Origin: Sedimentibacter acidaminivorans
GTDB taxonomy: Bacteria > Bacillota > Clostridia > Tissierellales > Sedimentibacteraceae
Reading direction: 5' to 3'
Assembly (NCBI RefSeq): GCF_017873955.1
Contig: NZ_JAGGKS010000005.1
Coordinates: forward strand, 186,001-250,000
Length of the DNA stretch: 64,000 nucleotides
Every line of letters starts with the position of its first letter. The stretch's first letter is position 1. The position numbers and the translations under genes were made by a program. The notes under the pieces were generated by a model, which worked only from the letters and a program-made list of their open reading frames with translations, made no database searches and was not told the DNA's origin. Positions 52,987-62,500 of the stretch are shown here, one piece after another.

Positions 52987-53015
52987 TTGACAAAATTATT
53001 TATATGTGTTAAATT
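52987..53015 (+). promoter_or_regulatory. Promoter of the hemA-cbiO operon leader
   Basis: TTGACA (52987-52992), a 17-base spacer and TAAATT (53010-53015), about 60 bases before the second riboswitch. Confidence 0.6.
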
Positions 53016-53073
53016 AAATGTAAATTTGAATTAAGAGAGAATAGATTAAAGTTATAAAATTAAATATATGAAA

Positions 53074-53254
53074 ATTATAGGTTTATATAATTAAAAGGGA
53101 AAGCGGTTAAAATCCGCTACAGCCCCCGCTACTGTAATTGGAACGAAATCAAAGTATACCACTGGAATATTTTCTGGGAAGGTTTTGAGAGTAGGATAAT
53201 CCATAAGTCAGGAGACCTGCCTAGTAATTTTACCAATAAGTCTTCGGAGGGAAG
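53074..53254 (+). ncRNA. Cobalamin riboswitch (copy 2)
   Basis: Same hallmarks as copy 1 with only scattered substitutions: AAGGGAAAGCGG near 53096, GCCCCCGCTACTGTAAT near 53123, CTGGGAAGG, AAGTCAGGAGACCTGCC near 53205 and a TCTTCGGAGGGAAG 3' arm near 53240. A terminator follows at 53284 before hemA. It should switch off the tetrapyrrole/cobalt operon when B12 is plentiful. The roughly 500-base gap between btuD and hemA holds a promoter, this element and the terminator; I see nothing else in it. Confidence 0.95.
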
Positions 53255-53283
53255 TTGTTATTAAGTGTATTTTATTGCATATA

Positions 53284-53312
53284 AACCATAGCCTAAGGCT
53301 ATGGTTTTTTTA
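53284..53312 (+). terminator. Riboswitch expression-platform terminator (copy 2)
   Basis: ACCATAGCC-TAA-GGCTATGGT, a perfect 9-bp stem followed by seven T, 33 bases before hemA. Confidence 0.88.
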
Positions 53313-53344
53313 GTTTTAAATAGGTTGATTGGAAGTGGTTAAAA

Positions 53345-54586
53345 ATGGATGTAGCAGTTATCGGTATAAATCATAATATAGCACCAATTGGAATCAGAGA
53401 AAAAGTTTCATTTAGTGAATCTAAAAAAGTTGAAGCTACGGCAATTCTTTTAGAAAGTGGTATTAAGGAAGTTTTAATATTATCTACGTGCAACAGAAGT
53501 GAAATATATGTTGCGTCATTGGATATTAGCAATGCTATTAATGTAGTAAAGGATTTTTATATTAATTTTTTTGGTGATAGGTCGGTTCAAGGATATATTT
53601 TTGATAAAAAGGGAAACAATGCGTTGATACATATATATGAAGTGTGCTGTGGATTTGATTCAATAGTAATTGGAGAGGATCAAATACTTGGACAAGTAAA
53701 AGATGCACTATCCACAGCAATTGAGCTAAAAGGTAGCAGTAAAATTTTAAATAAACTTTTTAGAGAAGCTATTACAGTTTCAAAAAAAATAAAAACTGAA
53801 ACAAAATTATCAGAAAATCCTCTGTCTATAAGCTATATAGGTGTAAAACGAATTAAAGAAGAAATATGTGACTTGTCAGATAAAAAAGTTCTTCTTGTAG
53901 GGCTCGGTAAAATGGGAGTTTTGGCACTTACTCATCTTAGAGAATATGAAATAGGTAAGATATATGTTTCAAACAGAAATTTATTGAAGTCTATAGAAAT
54001 ATCAGAAGAAATTGATAATATTGAAGTAGTAAAATATGAGAATCTCAAAAACGCTATTAATATTGTCGATATAGTTATTTGTGCAACATCATCGCCTCAT
54101 ATTATTATTAAACAGGAGGATATTGGTTTCAATAGAAAAAAACCAGTTTACATACTTGATTTAGCTTTACCAAGAGATGTTGAGGAAGATGTTAAAAATT
54201 TAGAAAATGTTTTATTATATGATGTGGATTCTCTAAAATCAGAATCTGAGGAGAATCAAAGATTGAGGAAAACTTTGATGGAAAAAAGTAGGTATACTAT
54301 AAATGAAAGTATTGTTGAATTCAACAAATGGAAGAAAAGTATAGGTGTGGATTCTGTGCTAGAGTCTATAAATAACAAATGCCAAAATATAAAAAATGAT
54401 TCACTTTCATACATATATAGGAAAGTTTCTTTAAATCACAGGGATAAAAAAATCATTGAAAAAATGGTTGAATCTTCTATGAGGAAGCTTTTAAGAGAAG
54501 CAATCTTAAATTTGAAAGAGATAGAGGAGGAAGAAAAGTTAGAGGGGTATGTAAAAGTGCTTCAAGAACTATTTGAGTTGAAATGA
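53345..54586 (+). CDS. hemA: Glutamyl-tRNA reductase
   Basis: Reduces glutamyl-tRNA(Glu) with NADPH to glutamate-1-semialdehyde, the first committed step of tetrapyrrole synthesis by the C5 route. The catalytic Cys49 is in LSTCNRSEIY. GEDQILGQVKDAL near residue 105, the NADPH site VLLVGLGKMGVLAL near 180, and the C-terminal dimerisation helix domain are all present in 413 residues. It is the first gene after the second cobalamin riboswitch, so its expression is predicted to follow B12 rather than heme need. It overlaps the next gene by 4 bases. Confidence 0.95.
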   Translation: MDVAVIGINHNIAPIGIREKVSFSESKKVEATAILLESGIKEVLILSTCNRSEIYVASLDISNAINVVKDFYINFFGDRSVQGYIFDKKGNNALIHIYEVCCGFDSIVIGEDQILGQVKDALSTAIELKGSSKILNKLFREAITVSKKIKTETKLSENPLSISYIGVKRIKEEICDLSDKKVLLVGLGKMGVLALTHLREYEIGKIYVSNRNLLKSIEISEEIDNIEVVKYENLKNAINIVDIVICATSSPHIIIKQEDIGFNRKKPVYILDLALPRDVEEDVKNLENVLLYDVDSLKSESEENQRLRKTLMEKSRYTINESIVEFNKWKKSIGVDSVLESINNKCQNIKNDSLSYIYRKVSLNHRDKKIIEKMVESSMRKLLREAILNLKEIEEEEKLEGYVKVLQELFELK

Positions 54587-55215
54587 GATATTATCCATTA
54601 GCTATTGATTCAAAAGATAAAAAAATACTAGTTGTAGGTGGAGGCAGAGCTGCCAATTTGAAATTAAAACAACTTGTAAAAACTTTGGCAAGTATTACTG
54701 TGGTATCAAAACAGTTTAGTAATGAAGTAATAGAGCTTAAAAAGGTATTTGGTGATAAGATAATACTGGAGTCGAGGACTATTGATATTAATAACATTAA
54801 TATAGATGTAAATTATACTATTGTTTTTATTTGTACAGAAAATAAAGAACTGAACTTAAAAATATTTAAATATTATAACGATAATAAAGTTATGGCTATG
54901 ATGACTAATAATAAGGAGGCTTCAGACTTTATAACAATGGCAACCATGGAAAAAGAAAACATAACTGTATCAGTTAGTACCGGAGGAAGAAGCCCAAGTG
55001 CTTCTAAAATTTTATTAAATGAAGTTGAAAAAACTTTAAATACAGAATTTATTGAAAAAATAAACTTGCTGTGTGAAATAAGAGAACTTTTGGTAAAAGA
55101 AAAAAGTTATAATTATAATAAAGAAAATATTAGTGATATAATTGAAAGCTTAATTTTATATAGTAATGAAGATTTATTAAAAAAGTTAAAGATAATGAGA
55201 GAAATAAAGTGTTAG
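54583..55215 (+). CDS. Precorrin-2 dehydrogenase / sirohydrochlorin-forming protein (CysG N-terminal type)
   Basis: A 210-residue protein with the NAD-binding motif KILVVGGGRAANLKLKQLVK near residue 14 and the family pattern VSVSTGGRSPSASKILLNEVE near 128. It oxidises precorrin-2 to sirohydrochlorin and may also chelate metal. Here cbiK is present for cobalt insertion. It starts at ATG 54583 inside the hemA 3' end (ATGA overlap). A separate, single-function subunit replaces the fused CysG of enterics. Named sirC, met8 or cysG-N depending on organism, so no symbol is given. Confidence 0.9.
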   Translation: MRYYPLAIDSKDKKILVVGGGRAANLKLKQLVKTLASITVVSKQFSNEVIELKKVFGDKIILESRTIDINNINIDVNYTIVFICTENKELNLKIFKYYNDNKVMAMMTNNKEASDFITMATMEKENITVSVSTGGRSPSASKILLNEVEKTLNTEFIEKINLLCEIRELLVKEKSYNYNKENISDIIESLILYSNEDLLKKLKIMREIKC

Positions 55216-55225
55216 GAGTATCCAG

Positions 55226-56125
55226 ATGAAAATAACCGTTGGTACAAGAGGTAGTAATTTAGCATTAGTTCAGACAAATTTAGTTGTGAATCAGCTTAAA
55301 GAAAAAAATCCTGATGTTAATTTTGAAATAAAAGTAATAAAAACAAAGGGAGATATTGTACTTGATGTCCCATTACATAAAATGAATGATAAAGGTATTT
55401 TTACAAAAGAAATAGAGAATGAATTATTGAACCATGGTATTGATTTAGCAATACATTCTATGAAAGATATGCCTTCTGAGCACACGATTGGTCTAGCTTT
55501 TGGAGCTATTCCAAAAGGTGAAGATTCCAGAGATGTAATTGTTTCAAAAAAAGTTATAACATCACTTTCTGATTTAGAGGGTTGCTTAATAGGTACAGGA
55601 AGTATAAGCAGGAGATTTCAACTTCTGAGATTGTTAAATAATATATCTATTAAGGATATTAGAGGTAATATAGAAACAAGGATGAAAAAAATTGATACAG
55701 AAAATCTTGATGGTGTAATTTTAGCAGCAGCGGGTTTAAAAAGAGCCAATTATGAAAATAGAATCAGCTATTATTTTGATCCTAAGATATTTATTCCATC
55801 ACCATGTCAAGGTATTCTTGCTTTACAAATAAGAGAAGATGATGAAAAAATAATAAGTGTTTTAAAAACCATAGAGGACGATGAAACTACAATTAGGGCA
55901 AAAGCTGAAAGAGCTTACTTAAAAACTATCGGCGGGGGTTGTCACCTTCCAGTTGGTGCATATACGGAAATAATTCATGATAAAATAACTATGTATGCTA
56001 TATATGGAGATGAAGAATGTAAGCAATTATTATTTGAGCAAGGTACGGCTGATTTGAGTGATGCTGAAAAACTTGGAGTTGAGATAGCAGAAAAATTGAA
56101 AATGGAGCTAAAAAATTATGAGTGA
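55226..56125 (+). CDS. hemC: Porphobilinogen deaminase (hydroxymethylbilane synthase)
   Basis: Joins four porphobilinogen units into hydroxymethylbilane. 299 residues, with the N-terminal TVGTRGSNLALVQTNLV, the SMKDMPSE loop near 76, DIRGNIETRMKKID near 148, and Cys239 in TIGGGCHLPVGAY carrying the dipyrromethane cofactor. ATG 55226 lies 10 bases after the dehydrogenase with TAGGAG upstream. It overlaps the following fused gene by 8 bases. Confidence 0.96.
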   Translation: MKITVGTRGSNLALVQTNLVVNQLKEKNPDVNFEIKVIKTKGDIVLDVPLHKMNDKGIFTKEIENELLNHGIDLAIHSMKDMPSEHTIGLAFGAIPKGEDSRDVIVSKKVITSLSDLEGCLIGTGSISRRFQLLRLLNNISIKDIRGNIETRMKKIDTENLDGVILAAAGLKRANYENRISYYFDPKIFIPSPCQGILALQIREDDEKIISVLKTIEDDETTIRAKAERAYLKTIGGGCHLPVGAYTEIIHDKITMYAIYGDEECKQLLFEQGTADLSDAEKLGVEIAEKLKMELKNYE

Positions 56126-57602
56126 TTACGGTAAGGTGTATCTAGTTGGCGCTGGAATAGGAAGTGAAGAACATATAACTGTAAGAGGAAAAAAACTGCT
56201 GGAAAAAGCAGATGTGATAGTATATGACAGACTGCTTAATAACAAATTAATAAAAAAAGGTGATAAGTCAAAAGAGTTAATTAATGTTGGTAAGCAATCT
56301 TCAAATCATATTTTCTCTCAAGATGAAATAAATGAAATTTTAGCAAAGAAATCTAGAGAAGGAAAAATGGTTGTAAGGCTTAAGGGCGGAGACCCCTATG
56401 TATTTGGTAGAGGCGGCGAAGAAGCTTTATATCTCGTTGAAAGAGGTATAGAATTTGAAGTAGTGCCAGGTATTACTTCAGGAGTTGCAGGACTTTGCTT
56501 TGCTGGCATTCCAATTACACATAGGGATTACGGTTCATCGCTTCATTTGATAACAGGACACAGAAAAAATGAAGAGGGTTTGGATTTTGCTACATTTGCA
56601 AAGCTACATGGAACCATGGTTTTCTATATGGGTCTTGAGAATCTGTCAAATATTTGTAATGGTTTGATTAATAACGGAAAAAATGAAGAAACGCCATGCG
56701 CCATTATAAGTCATGGTGGATATCCAGACCAGAAGGTAATAACATCAAATTTAAAAAATATTGCTAAGGATATTGAACTTGAAAAGATAAATAGTCCAAG
56801 TCTAATTGTTGTGGGAGATGTTGTTAATTTAAGAGAAAAGTTAAATTTTTTTGAAACTAGACCTTTGTTTGGTAAAAATATTGTAGTTACAAGGTCTAGA
56901 AGTCAAGCGAGCACATTAGTTCAAAAACTCGAAGAATTAGGAGCTAATGTAATTGAATTACCAACAATAGCTGTTAAAAGCATAAATCAGGATAAATTAA
57001 AATTTGAACAAAATAATATAGAAAAATATACACATATAATATTTACTAGTGCAAATGGGGTAAAAATATTTATGGATTCTCTATTAGAAGATAAAGATGT
57101 TAGGACATTAGGAAATATTAAAATTTTTGCAATAGGTGATGGGACATCAAAAGAACTGCTAAAATACAGTATAAAATCTGATTTTATCCCTTCTGAATAT
57201 GTGGGCGAGAAACTTTATGAAGAAATAAAAAGTCAAATAAAATCAACTGACAGGATTTTGTTGCCAAGAGCGTTGAAAGCTAGAGCGTTTTTACATGATA
57301 AGCTTTCTGATATGTGTGAATTATGTGAGGTTCCAATATATGATACCGTTGCAGAAAGTATAGAGGATACAGATTATTTAAAGGATTTAAGAATTGATTA
57401 TGTAACATTTACCAGTTCATCTACAGTTGATAATTTTATGGAGAATGTAGATAAATCTGTTCTAGAGAATATTAAAGATTCTAAGACAGTATCCATCGGA
57501 CCAATCACAAGTAAAACTATTGAAAAACATGGATTTAAAGTATACAAAGAAGCAAAAATATATAATATTGAAAATTTAATTAAAGCAATATTAGGACAAT
57601 AG
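56118..57602 (+). CDS. cobA-hemD: Fused uroporphyrinogen-III C-methyltransferase / uroporphyrinogen-III synthase
   Basis: A 494-residue two-domain enzyme. Residues 1-245 are the SUMT (CobA), with VYLVGAGIGSEEHITVRGKK, MVVRLKGGDPYVFGRGGEE, VPGITSGVAG and GTMVFYMGLENL. It methylates uroporphyrinogen III twice to precorrin-2. Residues about 250-494 are HemD, which cyclises hydroxymethylbilane, beginning GKNIVVTRSRSQASTLVQKL and ending with SIGPITSKTIEKHGFKV. The fusion is common in clostridia. It channels the HemC product straight into the corrin/siroheme branch, so little uroporphyrinogen III would escape toward heme. Confidence 0.95.
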   Translation: MSDYGKVYLVGAGIGSEEHITVRGKKLLEKADVIVYDRLLNNKLIKKGDKSKELINVGKQSSNHIFSQDEINEILAKKSREGKMVVRLKGGDPYVFGRGGEEALYLVERGIEFEVVPGITSGVAGLCFAGIPITHRDYGSSLHLITGHRKNEEGLDFATFAKLHGTMVFYMGLENLSNICNGLINNGKNEETPCAIISHGGYPDQKVITSNLKNIAKDIELEKINSPSLIVVGDVVNLREKLNFFETRPLFGKNIVVTRSRSQASTLVQKLEELGANVIELPTIAVKSINQDKLKFEQNNIEKYTHIIFTSANGVKIFMDSLLEDKDVRTLGNIKIFAIGDGTSKELLKYSIKSDFIPSEYVGEKLYEEIKSQIKSTDRILLPRALKARAFLHDKLSDMCELCEVPIYDTVAESIEDTDYLKDLRIDYVTFTSSSTVDNFMENVDKSVLENIKDSKTVSIGPITSKTIEKHGFKVYKEAKIYNIENLIKAILGQ

Positions 57603-57616
57603 GAGAACAGGACATT

Positions 57617-58582
57617 ATGAGAATGAGAAGATTGAGAGAAAATGCTTTAACACGAAATTTAATACGTGAAACACATTTGTCAAAGGATGATTTGATTTAT
57701 CCTATATTTGCAGTAGAAGGTACAAATATAAAAAGTGAAATACCATCTATGCCGGATTGCTATCATTATTCAATTGACAGATTAAATGAAGAAATAGAAG
57801 AACTAAAAACACTTGGAATTAACTATGTTTTGATATTTGGAGTTCCTAATGAAAAAGACAAGTTAGGCAGCAGTGCTTATGATGATAATGGAATAGTTCA
57901 AAGAGCTGTAAAAGAAATAAAAAGAGTAAATTCCGGCATGTATGTAATAACAGATGTATGTATGTGTCAATACACTTCTCATGGACATTGTGGAATTTTA
58001 GATAAGAATGGAAATGTATTGAACGATGAAACTCTTGAATATTTATCTAAAATAGCACTTAGTCATGTAAAAGCAGGGGCAGATATGGTAGCGCCATCTG
58101 ATATGATGGATTTTCGTATAGCCCATATGAGAAAAGCTCTAGATGACAATGGTTATCTTAATATACCAATAATGGCATACAGTGCAAAATATGCAACTTC
58201 TTTTTATGGACCATTTAGAAGTGCTGCAGGTTCAGCTCCGCAGTTCGGAGATAGAAAGAGCTATCAGATGGATATTGCGAATTCTGATGAGGCTGTTAGA
58301 GAAATGGCGTTAGATATAGAAGAGGGCGCAGATATAATTATGGTAAAGCCAGCTCTTACATACTTAGATATTATAAGAAGAGCAAAGGATAATTTTAATA
58401 TTCCTCTGGCTGCATATAATGTAAGCGGTGAATACTCCATGGTGAAAACAGCGGTATTGAATGGAATATTAGATAAATCGGCAATATTTGAATCTGTTTT
58501 AGCAATTAAAAGAGCTGGTGCAGATATTATAATTACTTATTTTGCAAAAGATATAGCAAAAATTTTAAATGGTGGGAGATAA
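57617..58582 (+). CDS. hemB: Porphobilinogen synthase (delta-aminolevulinate dehydratase)
   Basis: Condenses two aminolevulinate molecules to porphobilinogen. 321 residues with the Cys-rich zinc-type site TDVCMCQYTSHGHCGIL near residue 116, YSAKYATSFYGPFR with one Schiff-base Lys near 193, and MVKPALTYLDII with the second near 245. The Cys cluster suggests a zinc-dependent enzyme rather than the Mg-only type. ATG 57617 is preceded by AGGAGAAC. It is separated from hemL by 2 bases. Confidence 0.96.
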   Translation: MRMRRLRENALTRNLIRETHLSKDDLIYPIFAVEGTNIKSEIPSMPDCYHYSIDRLNEEIEELKTLGINYVLIFGVPNEKDKLGSSAYDDNGIVQRAVKEIKRVNSGMYVITDVCMCQYTSHGHCGILDKNGNVLNDETLEYLSKIALSHVKAGADMVAPSDMMDFRIAHMRKALDDNGYLNIPIMAYSAKYATSFYGPFRSAAGSAPQFGDRKSYQMDIANSDEAVREMALDIEEGADIIMVKPALTYLDIIRRAKDNFNIPLAAYNVSGEYSMVKTAVLNGILDKSAIFESVLAIKRAGADIIITYFAKDIAKILNGGR

Positions 58583-58584
58583 GA

Positions 58585-59874
58585 ATGAATAAATCAAATG
58601 AATTATTCGAAAAGGCAGTGAAGGTTATACCTGGTGGTGTAAATAGTCCTGTCAGGGCCTTTGGTTCGGTTAATATGAATCCTATATTTATCAGAAATGC
58701 CAAAGGTTCATATATATATGACGTAGATGGAAAAAAATATATTGATTACATATCATCATGGGGTCCTATGATTTTTGGTCATTGTGATGAAGAATTAAAT
58801 AAGGTTGCAATAAATGCTCTTGAAAAAGGTGTATCTTATGGTGTTCCTTCTGATGTAGAAGTAGAGATGGCAGAAATTATAACACAAGCATATAAAGGTT
58901 GCGAAATGGTAAGGATGGTAAACTCAGGAACAGAAGCTACTATGAGTGCAATCAGAGTGGCAAGAGGTTATACTGGCAAGGATAAAATAATAAAGTTTGA
59001 GGGTTGCTATCATGGACATTCAGATTGTCTGCTAGTAAAATCAGGTTCGGGAACACTTACATTTAATGTACAAACTAGTCCAGGAGTTCCTGTGGATACA
59101 GTAAAACACACCTTAGTATGTGAATACAACAATATTGATTCTGTAAAGGAAACGATAGAAAAAAACAAGGGTGAGATTGCTTGTATAATAATAGAGCCTG
59201 TTCCAGGAAATATGGGTGTAGTTGCACCTAATATAGAATTTATGAGGGAATTAAGAAAGATTACAGAAGACAATAACATAGTTTTAATATATGACGAAGT
59301 AATAACCGGATTTAGATTATCTTATGGTGGCGCAGCTGAGTTATTTGATATAGTTCCAGACATGGTCTGCTTTGGAAAAATTATAGGAGGTGGACTACCT
59401 GTAGGGGCATATGGAGGGAAATCGGAAATAATGAGTATGGTATCTCCTGTTGGAAAGGTATATCAAGCAGGTACTCTTTCGGGAAATCCACTTGCAATGT
59501 CTATGGGGATAGCAGTATTAAACAGATTGAAAAATAATCAAAAATTATATATTGAACTTGAAAATAAGGCAAAGAAATTAGAAGAAGGATTCAAATCAAA
59601 TATAGAATTGTCTGGAGTGAAAGCTGTTGTAAGCAGATATAAATCAATGTTAAGTTTGTTTTTCACTGATAGAGAAGTAAACGGTTATTCTGATGTTGTG
59701 ACTTCGGATACTGAAAAATATGCGAAATATTTTCAAAGCATGCTAAAAAGTGAAATATTGCTTCCACCGGCTCAATACGAAGTAATGTTTATGAATGCTA
59801 CACTAAGTGATAAAGATATAGAATATACAATAAAAGCTAATTTAAAAGCTTTCATGGAGCTTTCTAAATATTAG
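58585..59874 (+). CDS. hemL: Glutamate-1-semialdehyde 2,1-aminomutase
   Basis: A PLP enzyme converting glutamate-1-semialdehyde to 5-aminolevulinate. A 429-residue class III aminotransferase fold: PGGVNSPVRAFGSV at the N terminus, MVNSGTEATMSAIRVARGYT near 112, FEGCYHGHSD, and LIYDEVITGFRLSYGGA near 235. The Schiff-base Lys is in CFGKIIGGGLPVGAYGG near 265. It lies two bases after hemB. It works directly downstream of HemA, which opens the same operon. Confidence 0.96.
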   Translation: MNKSNELFEKAVKVIPGGVNSPVRAFGSVNMNPIFIRNAKGSYIYDVDGKKYIDYISSWGPMIFGHCDEELNKVAINALEKGVSYGVPSDVEVEMAEIITQAYKGCEMVRMVNSGTEATMSAIRVARGYTGKDKIIKFEGCYHGHSDCLLVKSGSGTLTFNVQTSPGVPVDTVKHTLVCEYNNIDSVKETIEKNKGEIACIIIEPVPGNMGVVAPNIEFMRELRKITEDNNIVLIYDEVITGFRLSYGGAAELFDIVPDMVCFGKIIGGGLPVGAYGGKSEIMSMVSPVGKVYQAGTLSGNPLAMSMGIAVLNRLKNNQKLYIELENKAKKLEEGFKSNIELSGVKAVVSRYKSMLSLFFTDREVNGYSDVVTSDTEKYAKYFQSMLKSEILLPPAQYEVMFMNATLSDKDIEYTIKANLKAFMELSKY

Positions 59875-59890
59875 TTTGTCAGGAGGAATA

Positions 59891-60652
59891 ATGAAAAAGG
59901 CCATAATAAATGCAAGTTTTGGATGTTCAATTAAAGAATCAAGAGAAAAGTATATAGAAACAATTGAAAATAAAGTAAAAGATAAATACAAGGATGTTGA
60001 TTGCTTTAGGGTGTTTACGTCAGAGATGATTAGAAGAAAAATAAAAAGAGAAGAAAATATTGAAATAGATAATATGAAAACTTGCTTAAGTAAATTAAAA
60101 AGAGGCGGATATACTCATATTTCTATTTTAGCAACTCACATAATACCAGGATCTGAGTATGAGAAAATATTGCATGCTGTTGAGGAATACAAAAATGATT
60201 TTGCTGAAATAAAAGTATCAAGAACTTTTTTAAATGAGACAATGGGAGAAAGAGAAGTCGACGTTATTAAATCGTATATTAAGATAGATTTGGAAAGTGA
60301 CGAGGCAGTTGTTCTAGTTGGTCATGGAACAGATCATGAAGCTGATAAATACTATAAAGAATTTGAGGGATTATTGAGGGAAGTACTAAACAATTCTTAT
60401 ATGATAAGCATAGAAGGGAATTTAGTTTTAGATGATGTAATAAAAGAACTTAAGGAAAAAAAGTTTAGAAAAATATATTTGTATCCGTTTTTAGTAGTTG
60501 CAGGAGACCATGCTATGAACGATATAGCTTCAGATGATGACGATTCAATTAAGTCATATTTGAAAAAAAATGGTTTTGAGGTCGAGGCATTTATAACAGG
60601 GTTAGGTTCTAATGAAAGAGCTATAGAGCTTTTTGTTGATAGAATAAGATAA
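59891..60652 (+). CDS. cbiK: Sirohydrochlorin cobaltochelatase
   Basis: Inserts Co2+ into sirohydrochlorin, the entry to the anaerobic (early cobalt) B12 route. A 253-residue CbiK-type class II chelatase. The start AIINASFGCSIKESREKYI, LATHIIPGSEYEKIL, LVGHGTDHEADKYY with a metal-facing His near residue 143, and YPFLVVAGDHAMNDIASDD with the second His near 203 match CbiK. ATG 59891 follows AGGAGG. A TTG at 59876 lies before that site. Neighbouring cbiMNQO supply its cobalt. Confidence 0.92.
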   Translation: MKKAIINASFGCSIKESREKYIETIENKVKDKYKDVDCFRVFTSEMIRRKIKREENIEIDNMKTCLSKLKRGGYTHISILATHIIPGSEYEKILHAVEEYKNDFAEIKVSRTFLNETMGEREVDVIKSYIKIDLESDEAVVLVGHGTDHEADKYYKEFEGLLREVLNNSYMISIEGNLVLDDVIKELKEKKFRKIYLYPFLVVAGDHAMNDIASDDDDSIKSYLKKNGFEVEAFITGLGSNERAIELFVDRIR

Positions 60653-60685
60653 TATAAAAATTATATTAACATAAAGGAGAATAAA

Positions 60686-61411
60686 ATGAAAAAGAGAATT
60701 TATTTAGTAATGTCTTTATTATCAGTATTTTTATTAGCTCCAAATTATGTATTTGGAATGCATATTATGGAGGGATTTTTACCTTTACCTTGGGTGATTT
60801 TTTGGTTTGTTGTTAGTGCACCATTTGTTATACTTGGCGTTAGGACAATATCTAAAACATTTAGAGAAAACTCAAATCAAAAGCTACTATTTGCCTTGGT
60901 AACTGCATTTGTCTTTATTTTGTCAGCACTTAAGATGCCTTCGGTTACAGGGAGCACATCGCACCCTACAGGCACTGGATTAGGCGCTATTTTATTTGGA
61001 CCACTCCCTATGGCGGTATCAGGGCTAGTAGTGCTTGTATTTCAAGCATTACTATTGGCTCATGGTGGAATTACTACATTGGGAGCTAATGTATTTTCTA
61101 TGGCGATTGCAGGACCATTTGTTGCATATTTTGTATATAGAATATTCAAAAAAACAAATTTAAAAGTTGCAGTATTTTTAGCAGCAGCACTAGGAGACTT
61201 CTTTACATATGTTATAACTTCAATACAACTTTCTCTAGCACATCCAGATGCAGTAACTGGCGTTATGGGTTCTATGGTTAAATTTCTAAGTATTTTTGCA
61301 GTAACACAAATACCACTTGCTATAGCAGAAGGAATTTTAACAGTAATAATTTATGATTTAATTATGAACTATCAAAAAGAGGGAGGATATCAACTTGAAA
61401 AGATCAAATAA
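60686..61411 (+). CDS. cbiM: Cobalt ECF transporter, substrate-specific subunit CbiM
   Basis: A 241-residue membrane protein binding Co2+. After an N-terminal signal-like segment (about 1-24) the mature end is [12 protein letters not shown], where the amino group and His serve as cobalt ligands in the CbiM/NikM family. [24 protein letters not shown] near residue 92 is the other diagnostic block, carrying His ligands. About six membrane helices. ATG 60686 lies 33 bases after cbiK with AAGGAGA. It overlaps cbiN by 17 bases. Confidence 0.94.
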   Translation: MKKRIYLVMSLLSVFLLAPNYVFGMHIMEGFLPLPWVIFWFVVSAPFVILGVRTISKTFRENSNQKLLFALVTAFVFILSALKMPSVTGSTSHPTGTGLGAILFGPLPMAVSGLVVLVFQALLLAHGGITTLGANVFSMAIAGPFVAYFVYRIFKKTNLKVAVFLAAALGDFFTYVITSIQLSLAHPDAVTGVMGSMVKFLSIFAVTQIPLAIAEGILTVIIYDLIMNYQKEGGYQLEKIK

Positions 61412-61706
61412 AAATTTATTATTGTTGCTAGTTGTAGTAGTATTAATTACATCACCACTTATATTTGTGAAAAATGCTGAATTTGGCGGTGCTGATGGGC
61501 AGGCAGAAGGGGTTATAACTGAAATAAATCCAAATTATGAGCCTTGGTTTAGTCCTCTTTTAGAACCAGCAAGCGGTGAAATAGAAAGTTTATTATTTTC
61601 ATTACAGGCTGCTATAGGCGCAGGTGTTATAGGATATTTCTTTGGATTAGTTAAAGGAAAAAGAGAATCAAATAGTAAAGATAATTCAAAAGTGAAAAAA
61701 GCATAA
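61395..61706 (+). CDS. cbiN: Cobalt ECF transporter accessory subunit CbiN
   Basis: A 103-residue two-helix membrane protein typical of CbiN. The first helix is about 6-25 and the second about 69-88, separated by an outside loop with [29 protein letters not shown], residues characteristic of the family. It starts at TTG 61395 inside the end of cbiM, so the two are translationally coupled. CbiN is needed with CbiM for cobalt uptake. The C-terminal tail of about 15 charged residues is cytoplasmic. Confidence 0.92.
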   Translation: MKRSNKNLLLLLVVVVLITSPLIFVKNAEFGGADGQAEGVITEINPNYEPWFSPLLEPASGEIESLLFSLQAAIGAGVIGYFFGLVKGKRESNSKDNSKVKKA

Positions 61707-61766
61707 ATAGATGTATGCAATATAACAGTTATGTTGCATACAATTTGCAATAAAAGGAGTGTTAAA

Positions 61767-62468
61767 ATGCTTATAATAGATAAGCTTGCATATACAAATA
61801 AATTTTCAGAATCAAATCCTTATATCAAGGTGTGGTGTTCTATTTTAATAATAGTTATATCAATAGTTAATTCAAATATATGGATATTTCTTGTTATGAT
61901 ATTTGTTGTATCTATGGCAACTGTATCTGGGGCACAAATACCAATTAAAATTTATGTAAAAATGCTAATTGCACCTATTATATACCTATTTATAAGTATT
62001 TTAACTATAATATTATCATTTGGATTTCATGAAATAAATGATGTTTCAAAATTTATTTATTTAAAAACTTTTAATTTTATGAATTTTTATATAGGAATAA
62101 CAGTAGGTTCTTTACAAAGAGGAGGAACTATTTCTCTTAGAGCTATTAGTTCTATAATTGGAATGTATTTTCTAATATTGACTACCCCATGTAATCAACA
62201 AATAAAAGTTATGAAAAAAATTAAAATTCCATCCGTATTTATAGAAATATACGTTTTGACTTACAGATTTATTGCAATATTTTTTGAAGAAGTATCTCAA
62301 ATTCATTTAGCTCAAAAAATGAGATTTGGGTATAACAGCTATAAAAACTCTATGAATTCTTTAGCTATTTTAATTAAAATTCTATTTGTAAGGATTATGA
62401 GTCGTTATACAAGTATGGTAAATATTTTAGAAATAAAGCATTTTGATGGTACATTTTATGTGGATTAA
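61767..62468 (+). CDS. cbiQ: Cobalt ECF transporter, transmembrane coupling subunit CbiQ
   Basis: A 233-residue T-component with four to five membrane helices. The coupling motifs are in the C-terminal half near RFIAIFFEEVSQIHLAQKMR and ILFVRIMSRYTSMVNILEIK, which resemble the Ala-Arg-Gly-type helices of EcfT. The frame opens at 61731, but ATG 61767 (MLIIDKLAYTNK) follows AAAGGAG and gives the family N terminus. It lies between cbiN and cbiO in the standard cbiMNQO order. It is somewhat divergent, but the context is decisive. Confidence 0.88.
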   Translation: MLIIDKLAYTNKFSESNPYIKVWCSILIIVISIVNSNIWIFLVMIFVVSMATVSGAQIPIKIYVKMLIAPIIYLFISILTIILSFGFHEINDVSKFIYLKTFNFMNFYIGITVGSLQRGGTISLRAISSIIGMYFLILTTPCNQQIKVMKKIKIPSVFIEIYVLTYRFIAIFFEEVSQIHLAQKMRFGYNSYKNSMNSLAILIKILFVRIMSRYTSMVNILEIKHFDGTFYVD

Positions 62469-62500
62469 ACAAGATAAATTAAAAAAGCAGGCAAATAATT

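Noticed and set aside
46007-53344. ABC exporter at 46.0-49.6 kb as a B12 exporter coupled to the riboswitch
   Set aside because: The riboswitch and its promoter lie downstream of the exporter genes, so it cannot control them.
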